From assembly GCF_049243985.1 (NCBI RefSeq), contig NC_135380.1, positions 23,608,501 through 23,672,500 on the forward strand: a DNA stretch of 64,000 nt, read 5' to 3'. The notes beneath the pieces were generated by a model, which made no database searches, had not been told where the DNA came from, and saw nothing but the letters and a program-made list of their open reading frames with translations. The DNA is from Paroedura picta (Eukaryota; Chordata; Lepidosauria; Squamata; Gekkonidae). The position numbers and the translations under genes are program-made. Shown here piece by piece: positions 38,116 to 49,768 of the stretch. Numbering within the stretch: the stretch's first letter is position 1; each line of letters opens with the position of its first letter.

Positions 38116-38383
38116 TTCTGTGGTAAAAGGGGGATTTCTTTGCATAATAATAATTGTTTGACTGGCTCTACAAGGTAGCTCCAGCGAGTAGCTCCCTAAC
38201 ATGCCAAGAGCTTGGGAAAAACCGCATCACAGTTGTAGGCAGTTAATGGTGCCAAACTTCTTAGGGGAAGATGAAACTGGAAAGGTTCTTGTTAGCAGCA
38301 GTGGATAATAGTCAATATCAATGGGTTTAAATTACATGTAGAGCGATACCAGCTAGAAGTCGGGGGGGGGGGGATTCACTGTC

Positions 38384-38555
38384 AAAATAGTTCAGCAGTG
38401 GAATTGACTGCCTAAGGAGGTGGTGGGCTCCCCCTCACCGGCAGTCTTTAAGCAGCAGCTGGACAGCTACTTATCATGGATGCTTTAGGCTGAACCTGCA
38501 TTGAGCAGGATTGATGGCCTGTATGGCCCTTTGCAACTCTAGGGTGTAAAAACTG
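38384..38555 (+). repeat. CR1 LINE 3' end
   Basis: Words GTGGAATTGACTGCCTAAGG, AGGTGGTGGGCTCCCC, AGTCTTTAAGCAGCAGCTGG, ATTGATGGCCTGTATGGCCC and TGCAACTCTAGGGTG follow the CR1 ORF2 end and 3' UTR. Strongly 5'-truncated and decayed. Confidence 0.65.
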
Positions 38556-40683
38556 CACGGAGCTTTTACTCCAATCCCAGGTCGATTCAGTCCCTGCTGT
38601 CTACACAGAATGCAATTTCCATTTTGATTTGGGCCGATTTAAATTTTCCTTCTGCAACAAGAAGGATTGATCTGGAGTGACCGTACCTTTATTGTGCAAT
38701 GTCTTCGAGTGCTTTTAATGCTCAATATTTTAAAAAATTGAATTGAGAAAGCAGGCTCTTTTGAATATGGGCTTTGCTCCGTAGTTGAGAACCCCTAATT
38801 GGTGAAAGCTGATCATATGACAAGCTTGCTTTAAAGGAGAAGCCCCTAATTTTTCTCAACTTCTGCCAGTCTTGGAATTTTTCCTCCCTCCTCTGCCTTC
38901 TTCGATCCTCTCTCCCCCCCCTCCAAGAAAAGAAAAAGGCTTGGCTCCCCCCCCCTTCTGAACTACCCTAACCATGTGCAGAACACTTTTCTGTTTTAAT
39001 GGGGAGGAGGGGGGAAGAGGAAGACCCGAGTTCAAATCAATCTGAATTCAACAGGATTGACAATGGAATAAATAAAGTAAGTGCAGACTCTGCCCAGGAT
39101 TCTATGAGCCTATGATTCAGGCTTGCTCTCTTCTTTGATGAGCCAGAGGCAACCTTGTCCCTGGGAATGTGAGGCTGCCGACTCGAGCCATGGATTTTGG
39201 ATGTTGTTGCCTGCCGCTGAGAAAGACAGAGCCTTGACCCAAAGGGGCTCAATCCCACAAGGCCTGCCCCTCGCCCAAGCTTCACTGAACAGCACAGAAG
39301 CAGAACGAGAGTGCCGTCTGGAGTGACCGGTTTTCCAAACAAGGCTGCTCAAGGGAAGGCTTTTCACAGGTGACATATTTGGGCCATAAGCAGAAAATGT
39401 GATTATCGAAATGGCTGCCTCCTCAAGCGAAAACGCAAACTCCATCCCGAAAAGCCTACTGCAGTCAGCAATTCAACCGAGAGAAACGGGCAGATGGCCT
39501 CCCAGCCAGCTCTTGACTGAGAATCAGAATGCTCTCGGGGGTTTAAGAAGCAGATGCCCCAAGGATTTCTTTCCCGTTTCCCTCACCTCTCCCTGGTGCT
39601 TTCTGTTCAGCCCTCTCCCACATCAGAATGACGTTTGTCAGCCCCGTCATCGGAGGGTCTGGACTTGAAAAGCCGGTATTATCAGAACGGTCACTGTCAG
39701 ATGTGTGTGTGTAGAGAGGGGTGGGGGAGGCAAAAATTCACTGTCCTGAGGGCTGAGCGCATTGCTGACTGCACTGGGTGCGCTCTCCAGAGGCAGAGGG
39801 AGCATTGCTGGGCACACCTCAGCCACTTCTGTTTACACAATCAGGACAATCTTCCTTACCTGCCTTTGCTCAGAGCTGGCTCTGACTCCGCTGGGCCCCT
39901 ATCGCTCCTCTGTTGGCCTCCCACGGCCTGAACCGCAGATGTTGCCTCACCGCTGAATAATTCCTGCCCAAGAATTTACAATCGTTCCTTGTTAACAGGG
40001 GCTTTAAGAGCTTGCACAGGTCTCCAGGAGGCTTGGGCTACAGAGCAGCAGCCTGGTTCAAAAGTTCAGAAATGTGGCAACTAAGAAGGCTAGGCTGCTA
40101 AAAGGTTATAATTTAGGGGCCCATCTTTCAGAATTTCAGCACATGGGCCTGACTACTTAGAGCTACGCACCAGGAAATGCCAGGGCACCTGAGCCATGGA
40201 GATGAATTGGAAGAGTCAGAGCTTAATTACTTGATTACTTAATGACTTTGGGGAGTGCTGTATCAGTGGGGAAAGAGCTACGATAGATACCTCCCCACCC
40301 GCTGCCAGCTGATTGCATGAAACCTATGCATGTAGTGGCCAGCTTATGTGATCACCAGGAAGCACAACATGTTTAAGGGACTACCGTGTGGTGCTTGTGC
40401 AAGCGGGTCATCAGGAAGAGGCAAGGCAGCAAATTTTGGGTGTCGTCAAGGAAACCAAGAGTACACATGAATCGACAGACATGATCCACAAGCACCGCTC
40501 ACTGGGAAATTCTCTTGCACTGATTCCCTTGGAATGAACAGGGACCCATTGGTGCTGTGCTCTTGCAAACTTTATATGCATTTTAGCGGGGAGGGGGGGC
40601 TCCTGCATGAGGGTTGTGCCTATGCCTCATGAGAAGAGGGGGGGGAGGTGAGAAAACTCCCATTTAAAGTTCCTATAATCACA

Positions 40684-40945
40684 GGCCAGATTCTGAAGGT
40701 GAAGCCCAAATACTTTGGCCACCTCATGAGAAGGAAGGACTCCCTGGAGAAGAGCCTAATGCTGGGAGCGATTGAGGGCAAAAGAAGAAGGGGATGACGG
40801 AGAATGAGGTGGCTGGATGGAGTCACTGAAGCAGTCGGTGTGAGCTTAAATGGACTCCGGGGAATGGTAGAGGACAGGAAGGCCTGGAGGATCATTGTCC
40901 ATGGGGTCATGATGGGTCAGGCCCGACTTCGCAACTAACAACAAC
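40684..40945 (+). repeat. BovB/RTE LINE 3' fragment
   Basis: Matches the last 250 bases of the BovB copy at 51504, with about 20 differences by eye (roughly 8%). Its frame reads YFGHLMRRKDSLEKSLMLGA, with one stop where the other copy has CGA, a CpG decay. Ends in (ACA)n tail at 40930-40958. Severely 5'-truncated. Confidence 0.9.
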
Positions 40946-41329
40946 AACAACAACAACAATCGGTCTTGGGCTGGCCTTCACCCACTTGAGATCCCCACAA
41001 CCTAGCTTCTCATTTACTTGCTTCTTCTTTCTGAAAACAAAAACCTCCCATAAACCATAAAAATCAAAAGTGGGTCATCTGTAGCTGGAGTCAGAAGGAA
41101 GTGTGAGCCGAAAGACCTGCTCAGCTTTTTGCCAAAGCCCCCGATATTTTAAACATTTCCCATTGATACGTCTTTCACCTTAACAGTTTTGAAGCTCAGC
41201 TCCGTTTACCAGCAGATGAGCAACAAAAGATGTAAAAATTTATTTTTAGCCTGTCCTTCCAAAAATACTTACAATGAGTAACTATTCATAAAAACCTAAT
41301 GCAAAAATAGTTTAAACGTTACTCATCAA

Positions 41330-41605
41330 AATCCAGCTGCCCCCAACTAATATTCCAGACAGGGGGCTTGGCATCAGCAGTTGATCTTTCTCTCAGTGGT
41401 TGCTGTTATTTTGGGCCCCAACCATAAGCCTGGGGGAAAGCTCCGTCTTACAGGCCCTGCCAAACTGGTTAAGGGCCTTGATCTCCCTTAGAAGAACATT
41501 CAACCAGGCTGGGACCAGGTTTGAAAAGGCCCTGTCCCTGGCTGAGGCCAATCTCACCTCTTCTGGACTGGGGATCTTGAGCAGAAGTTGCTCCGATGAT
41601 CTTGA
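41330..41605 (-). repeat. L2/CR1-type LINE 3' UTR fragment
   Basis: Words AAGCCTGGGGGAAAGCTCCG, TCTTACAGGCCCTGCC, TTTGAAAAGGCCCTGTCCC, TGGCTGAGGCCAATCTCACC in the same order as the 3085 and 14065 copies. A second LINE-type tail (CAATTTATACCCTACCCC) follows at about 41610-41720. Confidence 0.55.
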
Positions 41606-41861
41606 GGGAGTATTTATTTTTTCCAATTTATACCCTACCCCTCCCAGCAACACCTGCTGGGGGCTGTTTACAACATATTACATTAAATATTACATAATAA
41701 CAGTAGTTCAAAGCACAATAAAGCTATCCTAGCCACTGTGTGGCAACCCCAGAGTATCTCAGTTTCCCTTCTGTGTGTGTGTATCTGTATAGAGGGAGCC
41801 CAAAATGTTAGTCAAGAGAAAAGACAGTTCCGTAGATATGCTGGTCCCAGACCGTTTAGGG

Positions 41862-42221
41862 CAGTGGTTCTCAACCTGAGGGTCGGGACCCCTTTGGGGG
41901 TTGAATGACCCTTTCACAGGGGTTGTGGCGGGGCAAGCAGCTAGGCCAGGGGGGCACCACCTACACAACAGCCTTGCGGGGTAGACCGAGAGAGTGTCTG
42001 GAGCAGTGGAAAAGAGCGATATTGGCATGGTGAGACAAGAGGCAGAACTGAACTGAGAACCCTGGAAAAATAAACATTTATATACAGTCATGGACAATGG
42101 ATTTTCACGCTATTAATCAGTTTCAGTTTAATTTCTGTGAAAGAACACTTGCCTAATTTTATGGTTGGGGGTCACTACAACATGAGGAACTGTATTAAAG
42201 GGTCGCAGTTGAGAACCACTG
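41862..42221. mobile_element. Non-autonomous hAT (CAGTGGTTCTCAACC ends), 8-bp TSD
   Basis: Ends CAGTGGTTCTCAACCTGAGG and GTCGCAGTTGAGAACCACTG, flanked by exact GTTTAGGG (41854-41861 and 42222-42229). Internal TTGAATGACCCTTTCACAGG is the reverse complement of the 33941 copy's middle. 360 bp, no coding. Confidence 0.92.
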
Positions 42222-42593
42222 GTTTAGGGCTTTGAAGGCTAGTCAAGTGCATGCACAGTCAATGGCCCTGTATGTTTCTAAGATAGGCTGGGCAATTCAG
42301 GCAGCTCCATGAAATCTTTTATCACTGTTTTAAAGTGAACCCTCAAGCGCACTATTTCATTCTTGCCCACCAAGGGAATGGAAACAGACAAACAAGCGCT
42401 TTCAAGAAAAAACAAAAGCACAAGAAAATGGAGATGATGCTTCCCTGACCCTCCAATTAATGCCTTTTGTAAGCCAGCACTTGTTCATTATTAATCAGCT
42501 AGAAGTGCTAATTCACTAATGTGGCAGCCAAAAATTCACACATTAAAAACTTTTTAAAAGCACCCCCAACAAACACCCAAAACAAGCAAACAA

Positions 42594-42648
42594 GCTCACC
42601 AGATTAGAAGCCGCCACTCTTAGCTGCTATACCAAGCTGGGAAGATCT
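42594..42648 (-). repeat. tRNA-SINE head fragment
   Basis: Plus strand AGCTCACCAGATTAGAAGCC, CTCTTAGCTGCTATACC, AAGCTGGGAAG, the reversed tRNA-like head of the (TTC)n SINE. The body is absent. Confidence 0.55.
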
Positions 42649-43596
42649 ACATGTCAGGATTCTCAATTCATTGCTAACCCATGGCCATCGTTCAAGGACC
42701 GCACTTTTCCCATGTTGTCAGGTACAAGCCACAGTGATGCTTCTTGGGGGCCGGGCTTATGCCACATTCCTATGATGTCCCCATCTGCAGCCATTCACCC
42801 CATAGTGATGCATGGCTAGTGACTACTCAAATGGGGAAAAGCAAGTGCAGCAGCAGGGAAACCTGTCCCACCCAGAAGTCTCCACCAACAGCACTCCTCA
42901 CAGATGTAGCAGGCAGAGGGAGATTACCACCCTCTCTGAAATACACCCCTCCAGCACAACTGGTCTTACTCTCCTGCAAACAATATTTGGTTGTAAACTG
43001 CATGGCTGCCTCACATTCTGCACCAGGTGGAACCAAGAAGCATTAAGACAAGGGCCTAAAAAATCTCCTCTCCCCTCCTTTTAAAATATCCAGCCCCTCA
43101 GAATTATGGAGAACCTGAAGGCACAGGTTTGTTTCTGTGTCGTTTGTGTCGGCCCTAATAGAAGGCATTGCACAGCCTTTTCTTCCTTGCAGGCTTCTGG
43201 TGGAGCAGTACCAGCGGCCTAGGCAGTGGGCCAATACTAAGAAGTGCTGAGTTGCTTCATTTTGTGCCCTTGTTGTTGCTGATCTTCTGGCCCAGTGAAC
43301 GAGAACTGACACTCAGACACACTCGAGAAGACTGAGATGAGGTTTCCCCTCAACAGTTCATGCGATGACCTTTCCTGCACTGAGTGGTGGCAACTCAGCA
43401 GACTCCAGGATGTGACCACTTCCGCTGTCACCATGCTCAGGCAACAGAGTCCGGCCAGATCACTGCGGATTCATGCAGAGAATCTCTTAATCACGTGGGA
43501 ACTGGGGAGGAGGATCACATCTACTTCCTTCCCCTGCAACTGTCTTCTCTGGTTTCAAATTCCTCTCGCCAGCCATTAATCATGGCTAAGTATTAC

Positions 43597-43812
43597 ATCT
43601 TTATTTATTTAGGTATTTATACCCCACATTTCTCCTGAATGGGGATCCGGAGAGCTTTACAAGGTCATTCTCCCGCCTCCATATTATTCTCATGCTGTGA
43701 GGTCCATTAGGAGGAGAGTTCAAGGTCACGCGGCAAGTTTCCATGGCTGAACGGGAATTCTGATCCAGGCCTCTCAGATCCTAGCCTGGCACTCTAACCC
43801 CTACACAAGACT
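43597..43812 (-). repeat. tRNA-headed SINE
   Basis: Plus strand: ATCTTTATTTATTTAGGTAT, TTATACCCCACATTTCTCC, GGGATCCGGAGAGCTTTACA, ATGGCTGAACGGGAATTCTG, GATCCAGGCCTCTCAGATCC, CTCTAACCCCTACAC. Full length in reverse, same family as 18449. Confidence 0.68.
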
Positions 43813-43966
43813 GGGCCTCGTTCGCCTAGGGAACAACGGACAGTGAAGAAAGCATCCTTCGTCATCAACACCAGACCCCAAAGGTTTGGAGCTAGCTGGC
43901 AACCCCAGTGCGGATGAAAAAGTTCAACTGCGGTTAGAGGCAACGAGTGAAAGACAGACCATAAGG

Positions 43967-44078
43967 CAGGGGTAGTCAAACTGCGGCCCTGCAGATGTTC
44001 ATGGACTACAATTCCCATGAGCCCCTGCCAGGATTGTAGTCCCTGGACATCTGGAGGGCCGCAGTTTGACTCCCCCTG
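43967..44078. mobile_element. hAT foldback element, shortened to 112 bp
   Basis: Ends CAGGGGTAGTCAAACTGCGG and CCGCAGTTTGACTCCCCCTG, flanked by exact CCATAAGG (43959-43966 and 44079-44086). The central stem is asymmetric: GAGCCCCTGCCAG on the left lacks its partner on the right, so about 24 bp at or near the hairpin tip have been lost. Confidence 0.9.
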
Positions 44079-44518
44079 CCATAAGGGATCATTTGACCCA
44101 GGAGCCTCTTCCTAATTTCTAGCCAACAGCCCTTATACTCCCCCCCCCTAAGCATGAAGGAACAGAGCTCTCCAGCTCATCTGTCTTTGTGTGCCTTCCA
44201 CCTAAGCTACACAAACACAAACACTCCCAGCGTTGTCAGGACCCTAACAACCTCCCTTGTGGGAATCCTGTTTCAAAGTATCGCATTTCCATCCCAGCAG
44301 GAGAGCAGACGTTCAACTCTTCTGTAAAGGGCGCAGTTTTTTACTGAAGCAAAATCAGCCCTTCACACCATGCTTTTGAAGATGGTAGCAAGAGCCACCA
44401 AACAGCCAAGGAAGGCCCTCAGCCCTAGGCAGTGAGAAACAGAGCTGCTGTTTCCCAGGGCAAAGAAAAGTCTCCTGGATTCCAGATACTAAGACCCCTG
44501 AGCTTTCTCTAATGTAAT

Positions 44519-44822
44519 GAAGAATCATGGATTCATAGAATCATAGAGTTAGAAGGGACCACATGGGTCATTTAGTCCAACCCCCTGCACTATGCAGGAC
44601 ACTCACAACCCTATCGCTCATCCACTGTAACCTGCCACCCCATTAAGCCTTCACAGAATCAGCCTCTCTGTCAGATGGCTATCTAGCCTCTGCTTAAAAA
44701 TTTCCAAAGATGGAGAACCCACCACCTCCCGAGGAAGCCTGTTCTACTGAGAAACCGCTCTTACTGTCAGGAACTTCTTCCGGATGTTTAGGTGGCACAG
44801 TTCATGCCCTAGTCCTGTGCTA
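44519..44822 (-). repeat. CR1 LINE 3' end
   Basis: In minus orientation. Plus strand begins with the reversed CR1 terminal octamers (ATTCATAGAATCATAGAG), then TTAGTCCAACCCCCTGCAC, GGAGAACCCACCACCTCCCG, AGGAAGCCTGTTCTACTGAG, GGAACTTCTTCCGGATG. The terminal (ATTCTATG)n type tail and the UTR words are diagnostic of CR1. Confidence 0.88.
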
Positions 44823-45353
44823 TGCAAATCCAACGGGAAAGGGAGGCACTGTGTAGGGTCTCCGACCGGCTTTGTGTTTTAGTCATCCAGCTGCGACAAA
44901 ATGCAGCCCTGCGCAAAGCCAGCACACTCCAGCTTGTGCTGGGCTGCTCCTACCACCCACCGGGTTCTGCCCATGCTATGTGCTCTGCAGAGCAGGATAC
45001 CAATAAAGCTGGCAAAGCTACCCATTTCTCTGCCACTGGAGATAACCTTTCCCTTGAGCTATCACACCTTGAGGTTGAAAGGGAGAGCAGATTCTCCAAC
45101 GGCACACAGTCCTGAGCGTGCTGCTACTCGGATGGAACAGGACATATCCGCAATTGTGGCCTTGCAGCTGCGTCTATAAAAATAAGGAGGCCACAAAAAC
45201 AGTTATGAGCCCTTCCTACCCACATGGACTGACTTGTGTAAAGCTTCTCTGCCCAGTTGCCTGGCATTTTGCATTGCACGTGTGCAAACAAGTCAGTGTT
45301 TGCAACTCTGTGCAACTGGGCATTTTTAAGTGTCACACATGGGCTGGAGAATA

Positions 45354-45440
45354 ATAAAATTAGAGTCCAGTCGCACCTTTAAGGCCAACAAAGATTTATT
45401 CAAGACGTGAACTTCTGAGTGCAAGCACTCTTCCCCAGAC
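45354..45440 (-). repeat. Penelope-like repeat end with hammerhead-like motif
   Basis: Minus strand reads AGTCTGGGGAAGAGTGCTTG, CACTCAGAAGTTCACGTCTT, GAATAAATCTTTGTTGGCC, TTAAAGGTGCGACTGGACTC. Compared with the 37340 copy it keeps more upstream sequence, where CTGGGGA stands where a hammerhead has CTGANGA. Degraded. Confidence 0.5.
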
Positions 45441-46050
45441 TAAGAACTCCCTACATGGCAGTGGGAATACATAGCAAAAAATTAATTCCGTTAAATTAGT
45501 AAACTGTGTCACAACATCCAAATACAGCTCCATGATAATTCTTTGGGCTGGAGAATTTCAGTACCAAGGCAGGGTGAAGCTGCTCACCCCACTTTTATAA
45601 AGAAATAAATCAGCAACCCGTCTCCTCGTGTGAGACTTTCGAAGGTGAATGTGGCGTTTTTCTCTTTTAATTCACCACTGCTGATGATCTCTGCTTGAGG
45701 CTGGATTGGCTAAATCTGCAGTTTATCTACTAATTCCTTCTGATAACTCCTCTGCTTAGGATTTTGTTTTTCCTGTTTCTTTAGCGTTAGATCACCGCTC
45801 CCAAATCTTGATTCTAGGCAAGTTGACAATATGTGAAGATTCGGATAAATGAAAAGTTTGGTTGCTTTTCCGAACGATAACCGGGGGGGCGGAAGATGAG
45901 TGTTGTGTCTGCAACTGGGGGGAGCCCCCAGGCATCTCCTAAAGTCTACTTTTACATCACACTTGCTGGAGCTGGGGTGGAGCAAAAGCTAGAAGCTGGA
46001 GCTATAGATCAGGGGACCCTGGGTTTAAGTATTCCCTGAAATCGCTAGAT

Positions 46051-46476
46051 CAGGCTTGCTCAACCAGGGTTTCATGGCCCTGGAAGGGTTTCCCAATTTG
46101 TTAAAATTAGTTAAACATTTATTGGGTGTTATGGCCATATATGGTCATGTTGACCTGCCCTCCCCAATGACCAATAATGGACCTAGAAGGGATAGGAGGG
46201 GGAAGGGCACCGGGTGGGTGTGTACACGGCTGTGCTTCACAACCATATGCTGCACCAGGGGTAGTCAAACTGTGGCCCTTCAGATGTCCATGGACTACAA
46301 TTCCCATAAGCCCTTGCCAGCGCTGGCAGGGAGTTATGGGAATTGTAGTCCATGGACATCTGGAGGGCCGCAGTTTGACTACCCCTGTTCTACACGATCC
46401 TGTCATTTCTGGGGTTTCTCAAAGCCCGAAGAATGTTTCAGGGGTTTCTCAATGGGAAAAAAGTTAAGAAAGGCTA
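46051..46476. mobile_element. Non-autonomous hAT, split by a nested foldback
   Basis: Starts CAGGCTTGCTCAACCAGGGT, TTCATGGCCCTGGAAGGG, with ATGGCCATATATGGTCATG, and resumes after the nested element with TTCTGGGGTTTCTCAAAGCC, GTTTCAGGGGTTTCTCAATG, AGTTAAGAAAGGCT. Reverse of the 29516 and 32380 copies. Flanks CGCTAGAT and TGCCAGAT match at 6 of 8. Confidence 0.75.
46256..46387. mobile_element. hAT foldback element nested in another hAT
   Basis: CAGGGGTAGTCAAACTGTGG ... GCCGCAGTTTGACTACCCCTG, with inner stems CAATTCCCATAAGCCC and GGAGTTATGGGAATTG around GCCAGCGCTGGC. Flanks TGCTGCAC (46248-46255) and TTCTACAC (46388-46395), 6 of 8. 132 bp. It must be younger than the host element at 46051. Confidence 0.88.
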
Positions 46477-46607
46477 TGCCAGATGGTCTTCAGCAAATTG
46501 CATGGAGAACATGGTATGCAAAATGCTTCAAATGCTCCCACACGCTGCAAATGCAGAACACTAATATTACAAGTGCCTCTCTGAGAACAGGCAAACTTAT
46601 GAGCTTC

Positions 46608-46655
46608 CCATTTCATCCTCACACTAACTCTAGAAGATAGGTCAGACTGGAAACA
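46608..46655 (-). repeat. SINE fragment
   Basis: CATTTCATCCTCACACTAAC, TCTAGAAGATAGGTCAGACT resembles the reversed body of the tRNA-headed SINE. Too short to type firmly. Confidence 0.35.
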
Positions 46656-47479
46656 TCAGTTATTTTTCAGAGAGGAGGTGGTTTTTGAAAGCACCATTGT
46701 TTACTTATGGTGTGCACATTCATCTCATATTTTATGTTGGTCAAACAGGTTTTTTCCGCAGTCTTTCCAAAGTCTATAAAACCTCGCTGACCAGAGGAGA
46801 CAGCGGGAAAATAACAGCATGTACCCTCAAAGGGTAATCTCTCTCAATCACTCTGAATGCTCTGGGGGGGGGGGGGGGAAACTGCTGTCTGTCTCCAGCC
46901 TTAGGCTTAAAGATAACCTCCTGTCACCCTGGGAGTTCTCATGGCTCAGCAGGAATTGGAACCCAGGCCTCCCTGCCCCACTCAAACATTCCTGTCACAA
47001 TGTGGCTTTCCTTGCAGGGGTGGTTCTTGCACTTTTTAAAGTATGACCAACTTCAAAAATCGCTGTATTGTTGAGGAGCAAACCCAGCTCCACTCTACTT
47101 TCCCCTTCCCCAGCATAAAACAGGAATTTCATATCAGTAACACCTGATCAAGTTTATGATTGGTTTCTCAAATTTAATACTTATAAATGTATATGTTTAT
47201 TGAGCAACAGGCTATATTTTATGGCCGTGCCACACCTTCTGCGCAGGCAAACTCGAGTTTTCCACCGAGCCTCCCAACGCTTCTCCCTGGCTTACCTGAT
47301 TCCCACCCCTCCTTCTTGGCCTTGTAAACCACTTCTGGATCCCAGGCCCACAGTCTGAGAACCACTAATGAATAGGCCTCCTGTCCTGTGTTACTGGCTC
47401 CCTCATGTTACATGTCCCACCAGGCATTTGCCTGAGACTGACCAAACCCAAATAACATCCACAGGTCCCCTTCAGACAT

Positions 47480-47715
47480 CCCCTCCATGGCCTGAACCAG
47501 TCTGACCTCTCTGGGGGCCTTAGCTAAACTGCCATTCCTGTTATATTGTTGTTGTTTAAGACCATTGGAATTGTGTTATTCAGAACCACTGTTAGATTCT
47601 TGTTGATATACTGACTATGTTATATGTTAGGTTGTTCAATGTATCCCCCATGATGTTATATGTAAACTGCCTGGAGCCATATGGAAGTGCAGTATAAAAA
47701 TCTAATAAATAAGAT
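47480..47715 (+). repeat. LINE 3' terminus (L2/CR1 type)
   Basis: Sense orientation: TTATATGTAAACTGCCTGGA, GCCATATGGAAGTGCAGTAT, AAAAATCTAATAAATAAG. The word GTAAACTGCC ... GCAGTATAAAAATCTAATAAA is the usual 3' end of squamate L2/CR1-like LINEs. No coding. Confidence 0.6.
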
Positions 47716-48549
47716 AAAAATGTGTATGTTTTGCCTGGTGCCCATATTATAACAGTAAGTCACTATTCCCTTTGGACATGTACAAATGAGCAACGACATG
47801 GGCTGATTGAGAGTTACACTCCGTAGACCCAGGGTACCCTTTCAGTGCTCTGAAACCTCACAGGCTACACGAGAGATGCTTCCCATGAGGTTGGACCTGT
47901 CAAGTCTGCAGCATTGACGAGGATCCTGAGTTTGTGACAAGGCTGTAATCACCCCCCATGGCAACACTTACGGAGAGCAGGGCCGACCCAAGTCACTCAT
48001 CGCCCCCATGTCGCATGACTTGCAAGATGTACAGCCAGAATCCCTTGTAATGTTTCAGCATCTTGCTGGCAAGAGGACATTTCAGACACCAGATGTACCT
48101 GGTGAGCAGGAAGAGTGAAGGAGTCACACTGACCAGGCAAAAAGGCTGACTCTGCAGGGCTGCTTGGGAGGATGGAAGCCTGCTGAAGTCTAGGCAGTGA
48201 CACTACCAGTTGACAGCTACTCCTTGTCCCAGGCTCAACAAGAAGAGGGAGTTGGGAGAACAAAGAGAGCAAGCAACCAAGTCTTATGCCAAAATGTGGC
48301 AGTGGCTGCAGATTGCCCCATCCTCCTGAAGAACTCCTGTGCCCACCAGGCTGGGTGGAGAGAGGTCCCCAAATGGAGAACTGGAAGTATGAGGAACGGA
48401 ACTCTCTCTCTCTCTCTGCACCCCCATCTCTATATTACACTCTCCCTCATATCACTGCACCCCAAATAAGGACTATATAGGTGAATTAAGGCTATATTTC
48501 AGGAATTCATGGCAAATCCTTAAAGCTCTGCTCAATTAGATGAATCATG

Positions 48550-48794
48550 CAGTTTTTCTCAACTTCTTTTACCATTTAGAAACCCCTGAAACATTCTTCA
48601 GGCTTTGAGAAAGCCCAGAAGTGGCATGATAAGGCAGAATACAGTTGGGAAGCATCAATGGCTATTTGAGGAGATGGGGTCCACATGGCCATATATGAGC
48701 ATATCACCTGATAAAAGTTTAACAGTTTTTAAAAGAAAAATATAAAAATAACTAACTCCAACTCATTCGGGGAACCCCGGGTTGAGAAAGCCTG
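48550..48794. mobile_element. Non-autonomous hAT (CAG...TTTCTCAAC ends), decayed
   Basis: Starts CAGTTTTTCTCAACTTC and ends CGGGTTGAGAAAGCCTG. Internal AAACCCCTGAAACATTCTTC and CCATATATGAGCATATCACC link it to the 29516 and 32380 copies. No clear target duplication. Confidence 0.65.
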
Positions 48795-49631
48795 CTCTGC
48801 TGTCTAAAGTTCCCAGTGTACTTTGCTCAATGTTAAAATTCGATTTTTTGTGTTTGCAAAAATGCTAGGATGTACATCGGGGTTTTAGTGTACCCATGTT
48901 CCTCTGAGCTGATTAAAGGTAATCTGTATCTATCCACATCCTTATACTAGATGGGAATGAAGCAAAACCTTAACTACTGAACATGAATTCCTGGGCGTGG
49001 CTGCACATCCATTGTACCTAATTCAAAATTGCTCAATCCAATCATTCGAGATTATGGAAAAACCCACCCACCTCCTCTGTTGAGGGCTCAGGCCTCAGGG
49101 GGAGAACAAATGACCCACATCCACTCTAGAGGTTGTGATTAATGCAGCTTCTTTCTTTGTGCCCCACAGCAGCAGAGTCAAACTGGAAAGCACCACAAGG
49201 CTGCATATCCTCTTCTCCGAAGGAGGCAAGCAGCCTGGTGCTCCAGTGCCTGTGCCTCTAATGGCAACCCTAAGCAATGTTACAACCTGCTGTGTCAACG
49301 GACATCCACAGATGGAGCAGGCAGAGCGGTAAAGCAGCCCTCCCCAGATGGACATGCCTGCAGGAAAGCCTGCTGCTCAGAGAAAATGTCGTCCTAAGCA
49401 TCTAGCTCTGAAGGAGAGATTCAAGTTGCTCACCCTGACACTCCTAGAAAGACAGGGAGAGACAGATGCAACCCTGGCTGGAGAGCAGGGTGACTTTCTA
49501 GATAGGGCACAGGCCTGTGTGGAACCTATGCTCCAGCCGAGGAGTCATTCCTGTCCACAGCAGACCCTGGAAAGAGCACTAATTGCGGTCCTTCCCTGGT
49601 GAAGGAAATGCACTTTGCATATGGTTTAGGC

Positions 49632-49768
49632 GTAGGGGTAGTCAACCTGTGGTCCTCCAGATGTCCATGGACTACAGTTCCCATGAGCCCCTGCCAGCAA
49701 ACGCTGGCAGGGGCTCATGGGAATTGTAGACCATGGACATCTGGAGGACCACAGGTTGACTACCCCTG
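49632..49768. mobile_element. hAT foldback element, 137 bp, 8-bp TSD
   Basis: GTAGGGGTAGTCAACCTGTGG ... CCACAGGTTGACTACCCCTG with inner stems and a GCCAGCAAACGCTGGC turn. Exact duplication GTTTAGGC (49624-49631 and 49769-49776). The left terminal CA has become GTA. Same end variant (CAACCTGTGG) as the 30458 copy, so they form one subfamily. Confidence 0.9.

Noticed and set aside
46056-46640. 194-codon plus-strand open frame
   Set aside because: Runs across two nested non-coding hAT elements; no domain.
47015-47368. Possible hAT element ending CTGAGAACCACTAATG
   Set aside because: The right end resembles a CAGTGGTTCTCA terminus, but the left end and the 8-bp flanks do not match.
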